This document shows, one piece after another, positions 10,779 to 23,616 of a DNA stretch of 45,053 bases (its first letter is position 1; the number at the start of each line of letters is the position of its first letter). A program made the position numbers and the translations under genes. The notes below the pieces were generated by a model, which worked only from the letters and a program-made list of their open reading frames with translations, was not told the origin of the DNA and did not search any database. Source of the DNA: Heliocybe sulcata (Eukaryota > Basidiomycota > Agaricomycetes > Gloeophyllales > Gloeophyllaceae); the NCBI GenBank assembly GCA_004369045.1, contig ML213503.1:3276083-3321135 (forward strand). Direction: 5' to 3'.

Positions 10779-12914
10779 ATGAGCGCTAACGACAACGAGG
10801 AACTCATCGACTACGAGGACGAGCAGGATGTTGTCACCAACGGCGTTGCTGTGACTGGCGCTGCTGCCGCCACGGCAGGCGCAGTTGCGGATGGCGAGGG
10901 TAAAGAGGAAAAGAAAAACTTCTCTGGGATACACTCTACGGGTTTCAGGTATGTTAACGGCATCGAACAGCACGTTGGCATTTGCTTTTACTGACCGCTC
11001 CTTTGTTCAGGGATTTCCTATTGAAACCCGAACTTCTGCGAGCGATTAGTGACCTTGGGTTCGAGCACCCGTCAGAAGGTGCGCACTACAGATATCCTTT
11101 TGAAATCAGTAGCTAATGTAGAGCGCATCTCCAGTGCAACAAGAGTGTATCCCTCAAGCCGTGCTTGGGATGGACGTTTTGTGCCAGGCCAAGTCTGGTC
11201 ACGGAAAAACCGCCGTCTTTGTGCTGGCGACCCTGCAACAACTCGAACCCGTCAACGGCGAAGTGTCTGTTATCGTCCTTTGCCACACTCGGGAACTGGC
11301 CTTCCAGATCAAGAACGAGTACACGCGTTTCGCCAAGTACATGCCCGACGTGCGCGTCAGCACCTTCTACGGAGGTATCCCGATCGCCAAGGACGCCGAA
11401 ACCCTGCGAGACAAGACCAAGTGCCCGCACATTGTAGTCGCAACACCAGGACGCCTCAACGCCCTTGTGAGGGACAAGATTTTGGACGCGAAACACGTCA
11501 AGCACTTTGTTCTCGACGAGTGCGATAAAATGCTTGAGCAGCTTGGTTAGTCATGCGCATTTCGCCCTCCGCCGTGCATCATCCTTTGTATTGGTTCATC
11601 GGCCGCCTGATTACGCGACCTTGTCTCGCCATGTCCACGTCCCTCGCAGCGCGCCACGCGTTTGTGTCTCCGTCGATCTGGAATTGGGTCGGTAGGAAGT
11701 AGGGTCCGGGGTGGCGTTGATGCGGAATGCCGGACGTTGATGCGGTCGTGGTTCTGGTCTCCGTCATGAAGAGCAAATGATCGAATACGACGAGTCGGAG
11801 GAAGGCTGTCGGCAGGAAATCCAACGCAGCGCTGGTGCCGAAGACCAGGCGCTCTTCTTCTTGGCTGCGATCCTTCCTCTTTCCTTCGCTTTCCGCCCGC
11901 GGTTTATACGTTCTTTCTTTTCTCGCTAATGTGTCGACATGTCATCTTACTGGCATACGCATCCGTTAGACATGCGCCGCGACGTGCAAGAAATCTTCCG
12001 CGCCACGCCTCATCACAAGCAAGTCATGATGTTCAGCGCCACGTTGGCTAAGGACATCCGGGTTACGTGTAAGAAGTTCATGGCGAACGTAAGTTTCATC
12101 GTGGCGTCCTTGACCAAGTCTGACGTTATGAATGTAGCCGCTGGAAATCTTTGTGGACGACGAGACGAAACTGACCCTGCACGGTCTTCAACAACACTAT
12201 GTCAAGCTGGAAGAAGTTCAGAAGAACAGGAAACTGAATGAGCTCCTGGACACGTTGGAATTTAACCAGGTATGTTCACAGTCAATGGCCGTCCTTGTGG
12301 TCCATTCCGATCCCACTCCTTCGCAGGTCGTGATCTTCGTAAAGTCGGTGGCACGGTGCATTGAATTAGACAAGCTTCTGGTGTCCTGCAACTTCCCGAG
12401 CATCAGCATCCATTCGGGGCTGGCGCAGGAGGAACGGTATGGGTTTCGTCATCGACAGGGTTGTTTGGCAATAACCTTACGTGTTTGGTCAGCATTAATC
12501 GGTACACGTCGTTCAAGGCCTTCGAGAAACGCATCCTAGTGGCTACCGATATTTTCGGGCGTGGGATCGATGTGGAGCGGGTCAACATCGTGATCAACTA
12601 TGATTGTCCCCCTGATGCTGACAGCTATTTGCATCGTGTCGGGTGAGTGGCATGTATTAATGAATGAGACGACCCGTGAGACTGAGAGGAACTTTCAGTC
12701 GTGCTGGACGCTTCGGCACCAAGGGTCTTGCGATCACCTTCTTGTCCTCCGAAGCGGACCAGCAAGTCATGTCGGCGGTCCAGTCAAGATTCGAGGTCGC
12801 CGTGCCTGAGTTACCCGACCACATTGATCCGGCAAGCTACAGTAAGCCTTCAGCTGATTCCATTCTTTATCAAATGCTGATTTCGCGAAATTTGTTCCCG
12901 TAGTGACGTCTTGA
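10779..12914 (+). CDS. SUB2: DECD-box RNA helicase SUB2/UAP56 (spliceosome and TREX mRNA export)
   Basis: Acts in spliceosome assembly and recruits the export machinery to nascent mRNA in the nucleus. Nine exons sum to 1314 nt (437 aa): 10779-10948, 11011-11078, 11135-11545, 11970-12088, 12138-12269, 12327-12436, 12493-12642, 12699-12841, 12904-12914. N-terminus is acidic ([10 protein letters not shown]), as in UAP56. Motifs: [15 protein letters not shown] with Q motif, SGHGKTAVF (motif I, His where human has Met and yeast Leu), [24 protein letters not shown] (the diagnostic DECD), [36 protein letters not shown]. It ends DPASYMTS; a later acceptor at 12942 would instead give a different short tail. 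The third intron (11546-11969) is 424 nt while the other seven are 49-62 nt. Identity very secure; the last exon is less so. Confidence 0.95.
11546..11969 (+). other. Unusually long (424 nt) intron of SUB2
   Basis: Begins GTTAGT and ends CCGTTAG, directly after the [10 protein letters not shown] segment. If it is retained, the frame stops at once (TAG at 11548-11550), truncating the helicase after motif II. Inside are two copies of CGTTGATGCGG (11715-11725, 11735-11745) and a long pyrimidine-rich tract (about 11850-11930) before a CGCTAAT branch-like site. No clear snoRNA boxes were found by eye. Confidence 0.75.
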
Positions 12915-13397
12915 TTGTTGTTTTTTTCCTCAATATTTCTAGGCCGTGGTGCCGTTAAGCTTTCGTCGATGACCCTTATAAGCTGAGCTCTTGTAATGTA
13001 TAATATGATGCCGCCTGTGTCTTATTATTGGCCGAAGAGTCGCTGAGTGTGAAACAAACATAGACCGATGATAGGATCGCCGGAACGGGGACCCCGCAAC
13101 GGGCAAATGGGATGACGTCGGCAAACGTCAGGGTCTGGACCGTTCGGGGAAGCATGTCGGCCTTTTACGCACGCGGCCAATCAGCGGCCTTCCTGGCTTG
13201 TCTCTTGACAGCTTCCCACGCTCGCAAAGGCTAAGACTCAGCGGGTAACTCTGCCAGGCCTGTGGGGATCACTGTACTGCTCTTCGCCGCCGGCTTCGCT
13301 CCCCCATACGCGTTCAGCTCTCTGCTCAGGCGGCCGCCAGCGCCTTTGACAGTCCTTGGTGCACTTGCAGTCCTCCGCGTCGCCCAGGACGTCCGCC
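12915..13397. other. Intergenic, 483 bp
   Basis: SUB2 3' UTR and the histidine kinase promoter. The plus-strand open frame starting at 13262 has no ATG at its head and shows no domain. No other structure noticed. Confidence 0.5.
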
Positions 13398-16300
13398 ATG
13401 CGCAGAAAGTATGCTCAACCGTCGTTGCCCAACCTTTACTTCCGCGACGGCATTCTCTCGGTGCCAGGCTACACGTTCGAAAAGGTCGGTTACTACGAAA
13501 TAGGCGGAACCTGGAATTGACTTTTGGTCAGGCTGTACCATGGGCAGACACCGGGAGTTTAACGTTGTTAGCGGAAGGAAACAGTCTGAAGGATGGGTCC
13601 GCCGTGCTCGCCAAAATTGCCCCTGCACACACAAATGGGTCAATGTGTCTTGAGCGCGAGGCGCACATGTGAGTCATTGTTAGGCCTCATATTCCACCCG
13701 CCATCGTCTGACATCGCGTTGGTAGTCTCGGACGGCTCGCTGCCGCCCCCGAGGCCTCAAGCACATGCCTAAACCTCATTGATTACTTTAGCGTACCCCG
13801 CGATAAGGGCGACTGTGTTGTATTGCTTCTGGTCCACCCAGGTTTCAACGTCCTAGGCCGTTATTTCCCGCCTTCCAGAGTCAATGACCTCCTCCTTGCC
13901 GAACAAAAGCGGCCGCGCCCCTCTACTTCCCAGGGCGATATATACATGATGGGAATGGAAGAACCGGAGTTAGAGGAGATGGAGGCGTTCGATGTAATGG
14001 ACTTGGCTTCTTTCCTTGAGTGAGCTTGATACCAAAGCCATCTTGAAATCGCCTCACATCGCCATCAGATTCGCTGTTCAGGCAACTCATTGCCTTGAAA
14101 TTCTCCACAAGTGAGTCATACGTCCCCATTTCGAGTAATTCGCTAATCGTTCCGGGAAGAACGGGTCTAATCCACCGTGAAGGTAGTGCAAATGCCTCTC
14201 GTAGTTGTTTGCTCGTCCCTAACTCGATCATATAGTGCGTGCGAATGCCTTCCACCTCAACGCACACTCTGGTCTGGTCCGTTTTGTTCACTTTGGGAAC
14301 CGCGCAATCTCGTTGGAGCAGTTTGGTGGCCCGTCTGCGCTCGTCATCCGCGCAGCGGATGCCTTCGAAGAAGTCGAGAAGCACAAGGTCAAGGAAGCAC
14401 TATGCTATCTCGCGCCTGAGCAAACAGGTGGTATGGATACGACGATTGAGGATCACAGGACGGATTTGTACGCAGTCGGGATCATGTTTTGGACGCTTCT
14501 TGTCGGTCGAGGGATCATGCCCTTCGAAGGTGGTCCTCTAGAGCTATTGCACGCCATTGTGCAGAAGCGCCCGATGCCAGTGCATGAAGTCCGTCGTGAC
14601 GTCCCGCAAGTGCTGGCACTTGTGATAGATAAGGTTTGTACGGAATTTCACACGCATCCCACCTCCCTGCACGGATGCTGACACGGTAACACAGCTATTG
14701 GCTAAGAGCCCGGATTTGCGATATCAGAGCGCGGAGGGTTTGAAGGCTGACCTCCTTGAATGTCAGCGACGGCTTTTGGTGGCGGTCTCATCCGCCTCCG
14801 ACCAGTCCATGGAGCTTATCCCGACTTTCGAGATAGGAACTCAAGATCGATATGCAGTACGTCCTTGTGTTGGTCTCGCGTCACCTGTGTTGACATTCGT
14901 CAGGAGTTCACGATCCCTACCAGCTTGGTAAACGCGCTATTCGTCCGCCGGAATCATGTGTAGGTCACTGACGAGTTGGATTTGCAGTTTGGCCGGGAAC
15001 GAGAGCTGGAATTGATCCGGAACGTAATCCGGAATGTCTCGACCTCGTACGCGCGTCATGGAGGCGGCAAAGGATACATTACCTTGTCTGCCTCGGGGTC
15101 GGGCAGCGATCAGCATACCAGGGCCAGTCGGAGCGACCATGAGGAGACGTCGTCTACGAAGAGCGAGTCTTCGCGGAGCCATACGCCTGGCGACCAGGAC
15201 ACAAGTCCAAAGATCAGCCCCAAGCTGACGCCACCAGTGTCGTCGTACATGACTGGGTCGCAGACACATATGGAGCAGAGTACTGGCACGTCGTCGATGT
15301 CGGGTCCATCGAGTATTTTTAGTCCCACTACGGTGAGTGCAAGTGATGGCCTGAGGAGGGTCGCCCTGGCTCCTTCGAAGAAGACCGCCAGGTCGCATGC
15401 GGTCATTCTTATCGGGCCTCCTGGAGCGGGAAAGAGCTCCTTGGTGCTGGCCAATCAGGCTAAGTGGAGATGTAGGTCTTGAAGGTGACGTGCATTTCCG
15501 CTGGACTAACCTCTTTGTTTAGCGCATGGCCTGTGGGGTCAAGCCAAGTTCCAAAATGCGGATACTGCCCCGTTTTCTGCTCTGGTGAGTTGTTTTGAAG
15601 GCAGCGGATAACTTACGACTGACAGAGAAATAGCTGTCGTGTCTATCTTCTGTCTTGAGACAGCTGATGGTTTTCCACACGGACCTGCATAGGTTCGTGG
15701 CCGCGTTGAAGGCGCGCTTGGGGCCCCAACTGCAGAACGTTCCTCTGCTGTACCAAGGGGCGGAAGAGCTGCGGGATGTTTTAAGCTTGTTTGACATCAA
15801 CATCGAGTCTCCTCGCGAGTCACTGTCGACGCGGGAGCTCCGCGCACGGTTCCAGTCACTCGTGGAGAATGTCTTCGTTGTATTGGCGGAAACTCGGCTC
15901 TTTGCTCTGTTCCTGGATGACCTGCACGAGGCTGACGAGTCGTCGCTGGATCTTATCGGCACCCTCATGAACTCAAGGAGTCGCATGCTCATGTTCATTA
16001 CACTGCGGAACGACAAGACGTATCACACGACTGTCGATAGGGTCAAGGCGTTGGCTCCTCATGGCTCGCGGACCACTTGGATCAACTTGGAACCGCTAGC
16101 TTTCTCTGCCATCTCCACTATGGTATCCCGCACGTTGCACCGAGGTAAGGAGGAATGCACGCCTCTTTCTAGGGTTGTCTACGCTGTGTCTGGAGGGAAC
16201 GCCTTTTCTGCGAGGAATGTTCTGACGACGCTCCACCGCCAACGGCACGTCACTTTCGACTGGGAGCGGAATTACTGGCAGTTCAATATGCCTGCCATCG

Positions 16301-19300
16301 AAGCAATGTATTTGGATCAGCAGGCTGTGTCTGATCCTAGTGACCCGATGTTCTTGACCCAGCATCTACGAGAGTTCCCAGAAGAAGCCCGTAGATTCAT
16401 CATTTGGGCATCGTTCTTCGGTGCGAGGTGAGTCTCCGTTCTGCAGCCGATCCCAACACCATGTTAAATTAACGGCCTGGATGCACAGTTTCAAGGTCAC
16501 CGAGGTTGCTCTCCTGATGGATTGGGAAGACCCCAGTACAAGTAGTGGCAGTGGTAGCGAGGAGGACCCAGGCGATGAATTTACTGCCATACCGAAGCGC
16601 AGGCGAGACGCTAGTACCGGTCCTGCCAGTCATAGCTCCGTACGCGGTCTGCAAAGGGCTATTCAGGAAGGGTGGCTCGTCCAGCGCGGTCGCGATATGT
16701 GCGCATTCACGCATGATCGCTATCGACAGGCTGCAGAAACAGAGGTCGAGAGTATGGCTGATGAGGTCAAGGCGAAGATGTCTTTTAGAGTGAGTGGTGC
16801 TGCGACTATTGACGTGCTGGTTGTTGAAGAGCTGGTTATAGATCGTGCTCATGATGCTGATGGAGCCGTCGCCCGACGTCTACCGCATATCAGAGCATGC
16901 CAAGCGCTGTCTACCTTTGCTACGAGAGCATGCTAAACGAGAGGAATTGCTGAATCTCATGATCGAATCTGGGGACGCTGCATGGGCGCGTGGAGCACAC
17001 GAGGTACGGGTTGTGTTTATCTGCCGTGACGACAAGTCCCTCTTATTCAGTTCTGTCGTAGTTGGCACTTCAGTCATTGATCAGCGCTAGGTCACTCTTG
17101 ACCGACGACGCTTGGGAAAGAGACCCTACGCGTACATTACTCCTCTTTACGAGACTCGCTGCGTAAGTGCTTACAATGATATGCGCTTGGTCCAAATCAT
17201 TAATCTGGACTTTACAGTTTATCAAACTGGAAAGGTATGACTGGACGTCCTTTCCTATCAGGTACACTCACCCTTTGTTAGGCGACTTCATTGAATCCGA
17301 CTCGCTTGTGGAGGAGTGCTTGGCCAAAGCCGACCATCCGGAAGATAAAGCCAGGCTCCTCCGTCTACGCTCGCGCAATCATTGGATGCGTAATAACTTT
17401 AAGGACGCTCTGAAGGATAATCTGTTGGCTCTGCACATTCTTGGCGTCGACGTGAATGCGGCTCCTTCGCGGCGCGAGGCCGATGCAATGTTTGAGCAAG
17501 TCAAGAACGAGATTCTGGCCGTCGGATTTGATGATATACTCGCAATCCCGAGGGCCACGGATCCGCGGACGGATCTAGCTGTGGCGTTGCTGAACGACGC
17601 TGGTTGGTCGGTCGCTCGTTATGCGATGCAATGCCGCTAATAAGCTGTAGGTACCCATGCGTATTGGAGTAACGGCGAAGGCTTCTCCGACGTGATTGGG
17701 TTGACTGTGAGCTCTTCCTATTATAACTAATTGCAGCCAGACTAACTCGTTCAACAAGACCATCCAACTCGCTCTCAGGTAGGGAATCGGGCTCACTGTA
17801 CTTGACTCCAGGTCAAAAGGCTCACAGGGTTAAAATATTTGCTTAGGTCGGGTATCTCTCCTGGCACATCACTAGGATTCTTCTTCGCCCTCGCTGGTAG
17901 GAGAATTTGATACGAAGCCCAAGTCGACCTGTCTGAAAACTGATATTAGCCGCAGCCGAACGACGAGACCTTTATCGGTTTTCGGCCGATTTGGGTAAAT
18001 TGGCCCTCCGCATCGCCGACCGTTATGGGGGCAGCTTCGAGAAATGGTAACTATCCCAGTTATCCGGGGGGGCAAGTCTAACTTATATTACAGTCGAGCT
18101 CAAGTCTTGTTTTGCGCGATGGTGGCCGGCTACGACAATGTTCACATACGGACGAACATATCACGTCTGGATCAGGCCGTGAAATTTGGGAACAGTTCTG
18201 GAGATCGGTAAGCATTTCTCAGCTAAACTAGCGCCTTGCCTCACTCGTATCTCGCTTAGAGTCTACACGGGTTTTGCCAGCCTGCACGGTATTGGGACCC
18301 GCATATATATCTGTGACCATCGTGAGTAATATGTCAGCTTAGCATGATGAAGAGTCTGATTTTTCTTCAGTGACTGAACTCGTCCCCGCGGCTGAGGAGG
18401 TGAGTGCTCGTGCCATGCTTATGATTGATCCATCTTCACGTCCATGGCAGTCCGTCAACGACATCAAGCTTTGGACTCCTGGAGCTGACGCTATTGTACT
18501 TGCAATGGGTACGTATACCCTGCGAGTCTTCTAGCAAATCTATGACAGCGTCCCACAGGTCATCTCAATTTGGTGCGAGCCCTTGGCGGGTATACATACG
18601 CGAGCTCCCCCGAGACGTGTTTCGACACGGACAACTTCAAAGAAAGCGAATATGCTGAATCAGTTCCGGCTACCTCGGGAAACATCCCATTGGCTATGAA
18701 CTGGTATGCATCTTCTTCTTTTTGCGGGGAGACTATTTCACTGAGACATCCTAGGTACAACGCTTTCAAGGTAAGCATCGGTCGTAGACCGACTGAAGGC
18801 ATGACCCTGACCCACTCTAAGGTCGTAGCCTTTTACTGTCTGGGTTTTGCAGATCGGGCAGCCGAGCTAGGCTTCTTCGTATATCAAACCCGTGACAAAC
18901 ATCCAAAGTAGGTTGCGTGTGTCTATAACGGATTTCAGTGCTGATCAATGTACGAAGTCATCGGCATGTTCGATACTCGCTCTTCTTCCATTCCCTGGCG
19001 TTGATCGCTTCCATGCGTGATATAAACTTGCCCCGGGAAACTCGAGAACGGTATATGAAGCAGGTGGACGCAAACCACAGCTTCCTTCGGAAGTACGTCG
19101 GGAATCTATCACTGCGTCTGCAGGACTAAGTTTGCTGTAGATGGCTGTCTCCGAGTCCGGTGAACAACAGCGCATGGGTGGCTCTAATCGTAGGCCGGTC
19201 CCTGAGATTTGGAATAACATTGGCTGATGAACACCGCAGGATGCTGAGTTGGCGTCACTTCTCAATCGCCCCGATGCGTTCAAGCTCTACGATATAGCCG

Positions 19301-22300
19301 TCAAGTGAGCTAGGTGGTTGGACGGGTCCCGCACAGAATACTGAGAAAGAAAATTAACAGGTTGGCGGTGAATAACGACTGGCTAATGGAAGAGGCCTGG
19401 GCTCTGTACCTGGTTCGTACACCATCTGCCGTGCATATACTCGTCAGTCTCACCAATTTCGCACTACAGGAAGGCAGTCATTATGTGCGCTGCGGAGTGG
19501 AAGGTCTTGGTGGTGAATTGCAGCGACGCGGCATATCACGCCACTCCCAGTGGGGCGCACAGGGCGTCGTGTAAGCAGCAGCGGGGTTCATGATGGTAGA
19601 TCTTGTACTGACCTAACAATCCTCCAGCAACTATCTATCCTCGACGGTCGGAACCAAGATCAGCGCTCCGCCGAAACGCAATGTGTTCACCGCCGACGTC
19701 GCAGTACAGACTGACAACATCATGATTGGGTACAACAATCAGGCGGCAGTGTCCATTTACGAGCCCATTAAGGAGGATCCGTCAGAAGACGATGATATGA
19801 CGACGTTGTCAGCGTCTGACTTGGCATCTATCCTCAAGTGGAGTAAAGAGATATCCAGCGACATCAACTTGACCGCAGGTACGCCTTGGAGATGCGACTA
19901 CAAGACATGCTTACTTATCCCACATAGCTCTGCAACGCCTGACAGAAATCGCAACCGGTGAGCTGTCTGTATGTCATGTAAGGTTTTACTAAGCATTTAT
20001 TTGCAGATGCCTCGGGCGCGCAGACGGCCTGCGTTGTGATAGCACGGGAAGCCGGTGATTATACCGTGGCCACGAGCATGGTGCCACCAGGTCGTTGCCA
20101 AGTATACGAGTAAGCCCCTCAGTCTGAAACAACGGGATGACAATTAACTATCCCACAGGAATCCAAAGCCGATCCGCAATATTACCGATCCGCTCCAGAA
20201 AGCTATAACTCAACAAGGTATTTCTCTTGCCCGCTTGAAGTGGTAGCCGCTCAGTATATATCCCTGCACAGCTCTCAATGCTAAGGAAAATATATATTAC
20301 GACGATATCACAGTGGACTCCCGCTATACGTCTGAGGCGGAGGAGAGCCCTCACAAATCCGTAATCTGCATACCTATTTTCAGCAATCGAGGTCAAACCT
20401 TTGGGGCCGTGTACCTTGCTTCCAAGTACACGTTCTCGCGGAATACCTTCACGATGTTAACCCTGCTGTGCCAGCAGGCAAGCATCAGCATTGCGAACGC
20501 CTTACTGTTCCGCTCTGTGCAGGCAGGCACCCGGGAGAACTTGAAAATGATCGCAGCGCAAAGAGATGCTTTGGAGGCTGCCCGAAAGAGCAGGGAAGAT
20601 GCTTTGAAAGCCACCAAGGTATGTGCGGCTTCTGTTGGACACCGCGCAAACTCAATCTTTGTGCCATATAGATCAAGAGCAATTTCTTGGCTTCCATGAG
20701 CCATGAGCTCCGTACCCCTTTCAGGTCTGTGGCCACATTGGATGTGATCGATAGTCGAAGCTCACAGGCGTTGTCTAGTTCATTCTATGGTCTTCTAGAC
20801 ATCCTGAGTGGAACTGAGCTCAACGCAGGACAGCGAGAGATAGGTACGTGTCATAGAAAGCCGGCTGGGTTCTGCACTGTCTCACCTGCTTATCTTAGTG
20901 CAAACCGCTAAGCAATCCTGTGAATTATTGCTCAAGGTGAGGGGTAACTTGTCCGCGTGTGTGTATAAAATAATTGATATGTATTCGACCAGATTATCGA
21001 CTCCATTCTCGACTATAGCAAGCTGGAAGCTTCCGGTATGAGTGAAGCTCTCAGAGTGGTCCTCCATGCTGACGATATGTACAGCCGTGAAATTAGAATA
21101 CACCGGATTCCTAGTCGAGGACATCATCGCCGTAAGATCTGCCTAACTGTGGCTATATGCTGGTTAAATCTCGATGCAGGACTGCATGGAGTTGCTCCTA
21201 CCGATGGCTGCGAAGAAACTGGATCTATCATTCAATATTGAACCGGATGTTCCCGAATGTAAGTGCACGAGCTTCCGGTGGGCTCATGTTCCTGATCCGA
21301 CTTATACTTAGCTGTTGTGGCGGACTACGCACGCATCCGTCAAGGTATGTCATTCCTTTCCTCGTCGATGCAGATACCGTTCCGACGCCTTCGTAGTATT
21401 GATGAATCTGATCGGGAATGCGGTGAAATTCACGTCTACTGGGTCTGTCAAGGTTGTTTGCTCCGTGGATCGCACCGTCGTCCCTCCACCAGGCGAAGTG
21501 CAGCTAAAATTTGTCATTCAGTATGTGTTGGTCTTCTGCCGTACAGCTAGTCTTATTCACTCCGCGATAGAGATACTGGTATCGGGCTGTCCTCCAGCGA
21601 TGTCGACCTTCTCTTTGTACCCTTCCAGCAAGCTGACAATTCTTCCACTCGCCGATTCGGTGGAACAGGCCTCGGTTTATCAATCTCGCGAGGCTTGGTG
21701 AAGCTCATGGGTGGAGCCATAGGGGTCCAATCTGAATTAGGTGTTGGTTCTATATTCTGGTTCACCGTTCCTGTTAAGCTCTTCGAGTCTCCTGAATCGC
21801 GGAAGGTAACGAATACTGCAACCTGTTCACATCATGAGCTTGAGCTTACATTCGTTTGCCCCAAGGTGCTTTCCGAAATCGATCACCTTCGAAGTCAGCT
21901 TGTGAAGCCCAGGACGCTTCGCGTGCTACTCAGTTCTCCCTCGGACATCACTCTAATCCTTCTAAGCAATATGCTGGACGGGTTTGAGATTGCCACGTCG
22001 TCATCCCTTTCTGAGACTGAGGCCTATATACGAAACGAACAGAGTCAAACCAGGCCCCTGGACTTCGTCATACTCGATGACCAATCGGAGTCGCACGCGG
22101 ACGAGCTGGCACGCCTTATAGAGTCGCTGCAATATTCCAGTCTAAAGGAGACCAAAGTGGTACACTTGTATACCCCCACGACGGACTCCTTAACCGGCCA
22201 CACCATCTTCAGCAGCAACATCCCTGGTGTCGTGAGGATGACTAAGCCCCCAAGGAGGGCACGACTTCTGCAAACCCTAGCAGGCCTGAAGAATCTTCTA

Positions 22301-23073
22301 GGCTCGACAGGTGGTCAAAACCAACTGTCAGCGGCGAGTGCAGCAGAGGATGCTGCATTGGCCAAACGGACTCTGTACGGAAATGTCCTGATCGCCGAAG
22401 GTACGTTGCACTGGGTTTACATACCATGCTACGTCCGAAGGACTTATTTTTTTTTTTCCAGATAATCCGGTTGCACAGAAACTTCTGGTTAAGCAATTGG
22501 AGCGATATGATCTGAAAGTAACTCCAACAAGCAACGGTGAACAAGCCATCAGCGGTACGATCCTTACGCTTTCGGTATCCGCTGGAGCTGATATTCTTCC
22601 GAGCAGAATGGGAAGCACATGAGCCTGGTTATTTCAGTGTGGCCCTCTTTGATCATCGTACGTGTTCTCTGAACTTGTGCATATCAAGGTCCTGATTGGT
22701 ATTGGTAGACATGCCTGTTTGTGATGGTGTTGAAGCTGCGAAGCGACTACGACTGCTTGAGAGTAAGCGTAGAGTCGCAACGATCCTGCCCAGTAAGAAA
22801 TCCGGCCTTGACACCCTTACTGCCATCGATTAATTGTTTACCGTATAGTCGTGGCTTTGAGCGCTGATTGTCAAGAATCCACGAAGCAGTTATGCCTGAG
22901 TGCTGGCATGAATTTGTTCTTGAGCAAACCACTCAGAAAAGGTGCGTCGCCTTGTTCCATTATTTCTTGCTTTCAGGCTGAATGGTGGTTACTCAGGTGA
23001 TCTTATGTCTCTCATATCGACTTTTGGGGGTCCACAGCCGCTGGCCGACATGCAAGAGGCTCCCATCCCATAA
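13398..23073 (+). CDS. Group X hybrid histidine kinase (kinase-like domain, AAA-type ATPase, GAF, HisKA, HATPase, receiver)
   Basis: Cytoplasmic two-component sensor of the fungal CHK1/Mak2-Mak3 class, which feeds a phosphorelay in oxidative stress, cell-cycle and morphology control. Roughly 2,300 aa by estimate, in about 52 exons. Order: start [15 protein letters not shown]; kinase-like domain 13.5-14.8 kb with [11 protein letters not shown] in place of HRD and no DFG; ATPase with Walker [11 protein letters not shown] (15411-15440) and Walker [14 protein letters not shown] (about 15898); a long helical region; GAF (about 19.9-20.5 kb); H box [10 protein letters not shown] (His codon 20702-20704); N box [18 protein letters not shown] and FGGTGLGLS; receiver NVLIAEDNPVAQ with phospho-acceptor Asp at 22651-22653, then VALSAD and FLSKPL. 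All residues for autokinase and receiver function are present. Stop TAA at 23071-23073. Individual exon edges in 16.9-19.7 kb are less secure, and a further 5' exon cannot be excluded. Confidence 0.9.
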
Positions 23074-23616
23074 CAAACGATCATCTGTAATTTCTAGCCG
23101 GCTTCATACCTTTTCTCGTCCGTACGTCGGCTGTAGCATTTCATCATTGTTCTCCTAGTCATGCATACACGACGTCTACCAGAGGAAGCCCAGCCCATTC
23201 CATAATACCCTACTTGTACAGTTACCGTCCATGCAAGCTGCTCCTCCCGCAATACCTGTATCATTTACATTATCTGACACCATGATTTATTGCATCGCAT
23301 CTATAAACGTTCACAATCTTCGCTGCTTTCACCATCGATGTTCGCTCTATAGTCACTTCTAGATATTATGTTTTGATAGGAGAATATAATGGATGTATGA
23401 CTACCTCGCGTTGACTTGGCTCGCAGCGCTTCCTAAGGCACTCGTCAGAGACCGAACTCCCTGGCGAATTATGCGTCAGGCAACTGGAGATGCGACATGT
23501 TTCCTTGCAGATGCTTTTCCAGCAAAGATTCGCTCGGCCTACGGGATAGATGGGCGATTAACCGTTGACAACCAAATCATCTATTATATATTATACCGCA
23601 TATTGCTATACATCCT
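23074..23616. other. Convergent intergenic region, 543 bp
   Basis: 3' flanks of the histidine kinase and the ADAM-type protease. An AT-rich stretch sits at about 23578-23610. Open frames at 23393-23929 overlap the last ADAM exons on the other strand and are not credible genes. Confidence 0.55.

Noticed and set aside
10530-10973. 147 aa minus-strand open frame before SUB2
   Set aside because: Antisense to the SUB2 first exon, low-complexity Arg/Ser content, no family match.
13262-13672. Plus-strand open frame upstream of the histidine kinase
   Set aside because: No ATG at its start, no domain, and it runs through the first intron in another frame.
18704-18770. A 16 nt exon at 18755-18770 in the histidine kinase
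   Set aside because: Plausible, but the 51 nt intron before it is in frame and free of stops, so it may simply be coding; not counted as a firm micro-exon.
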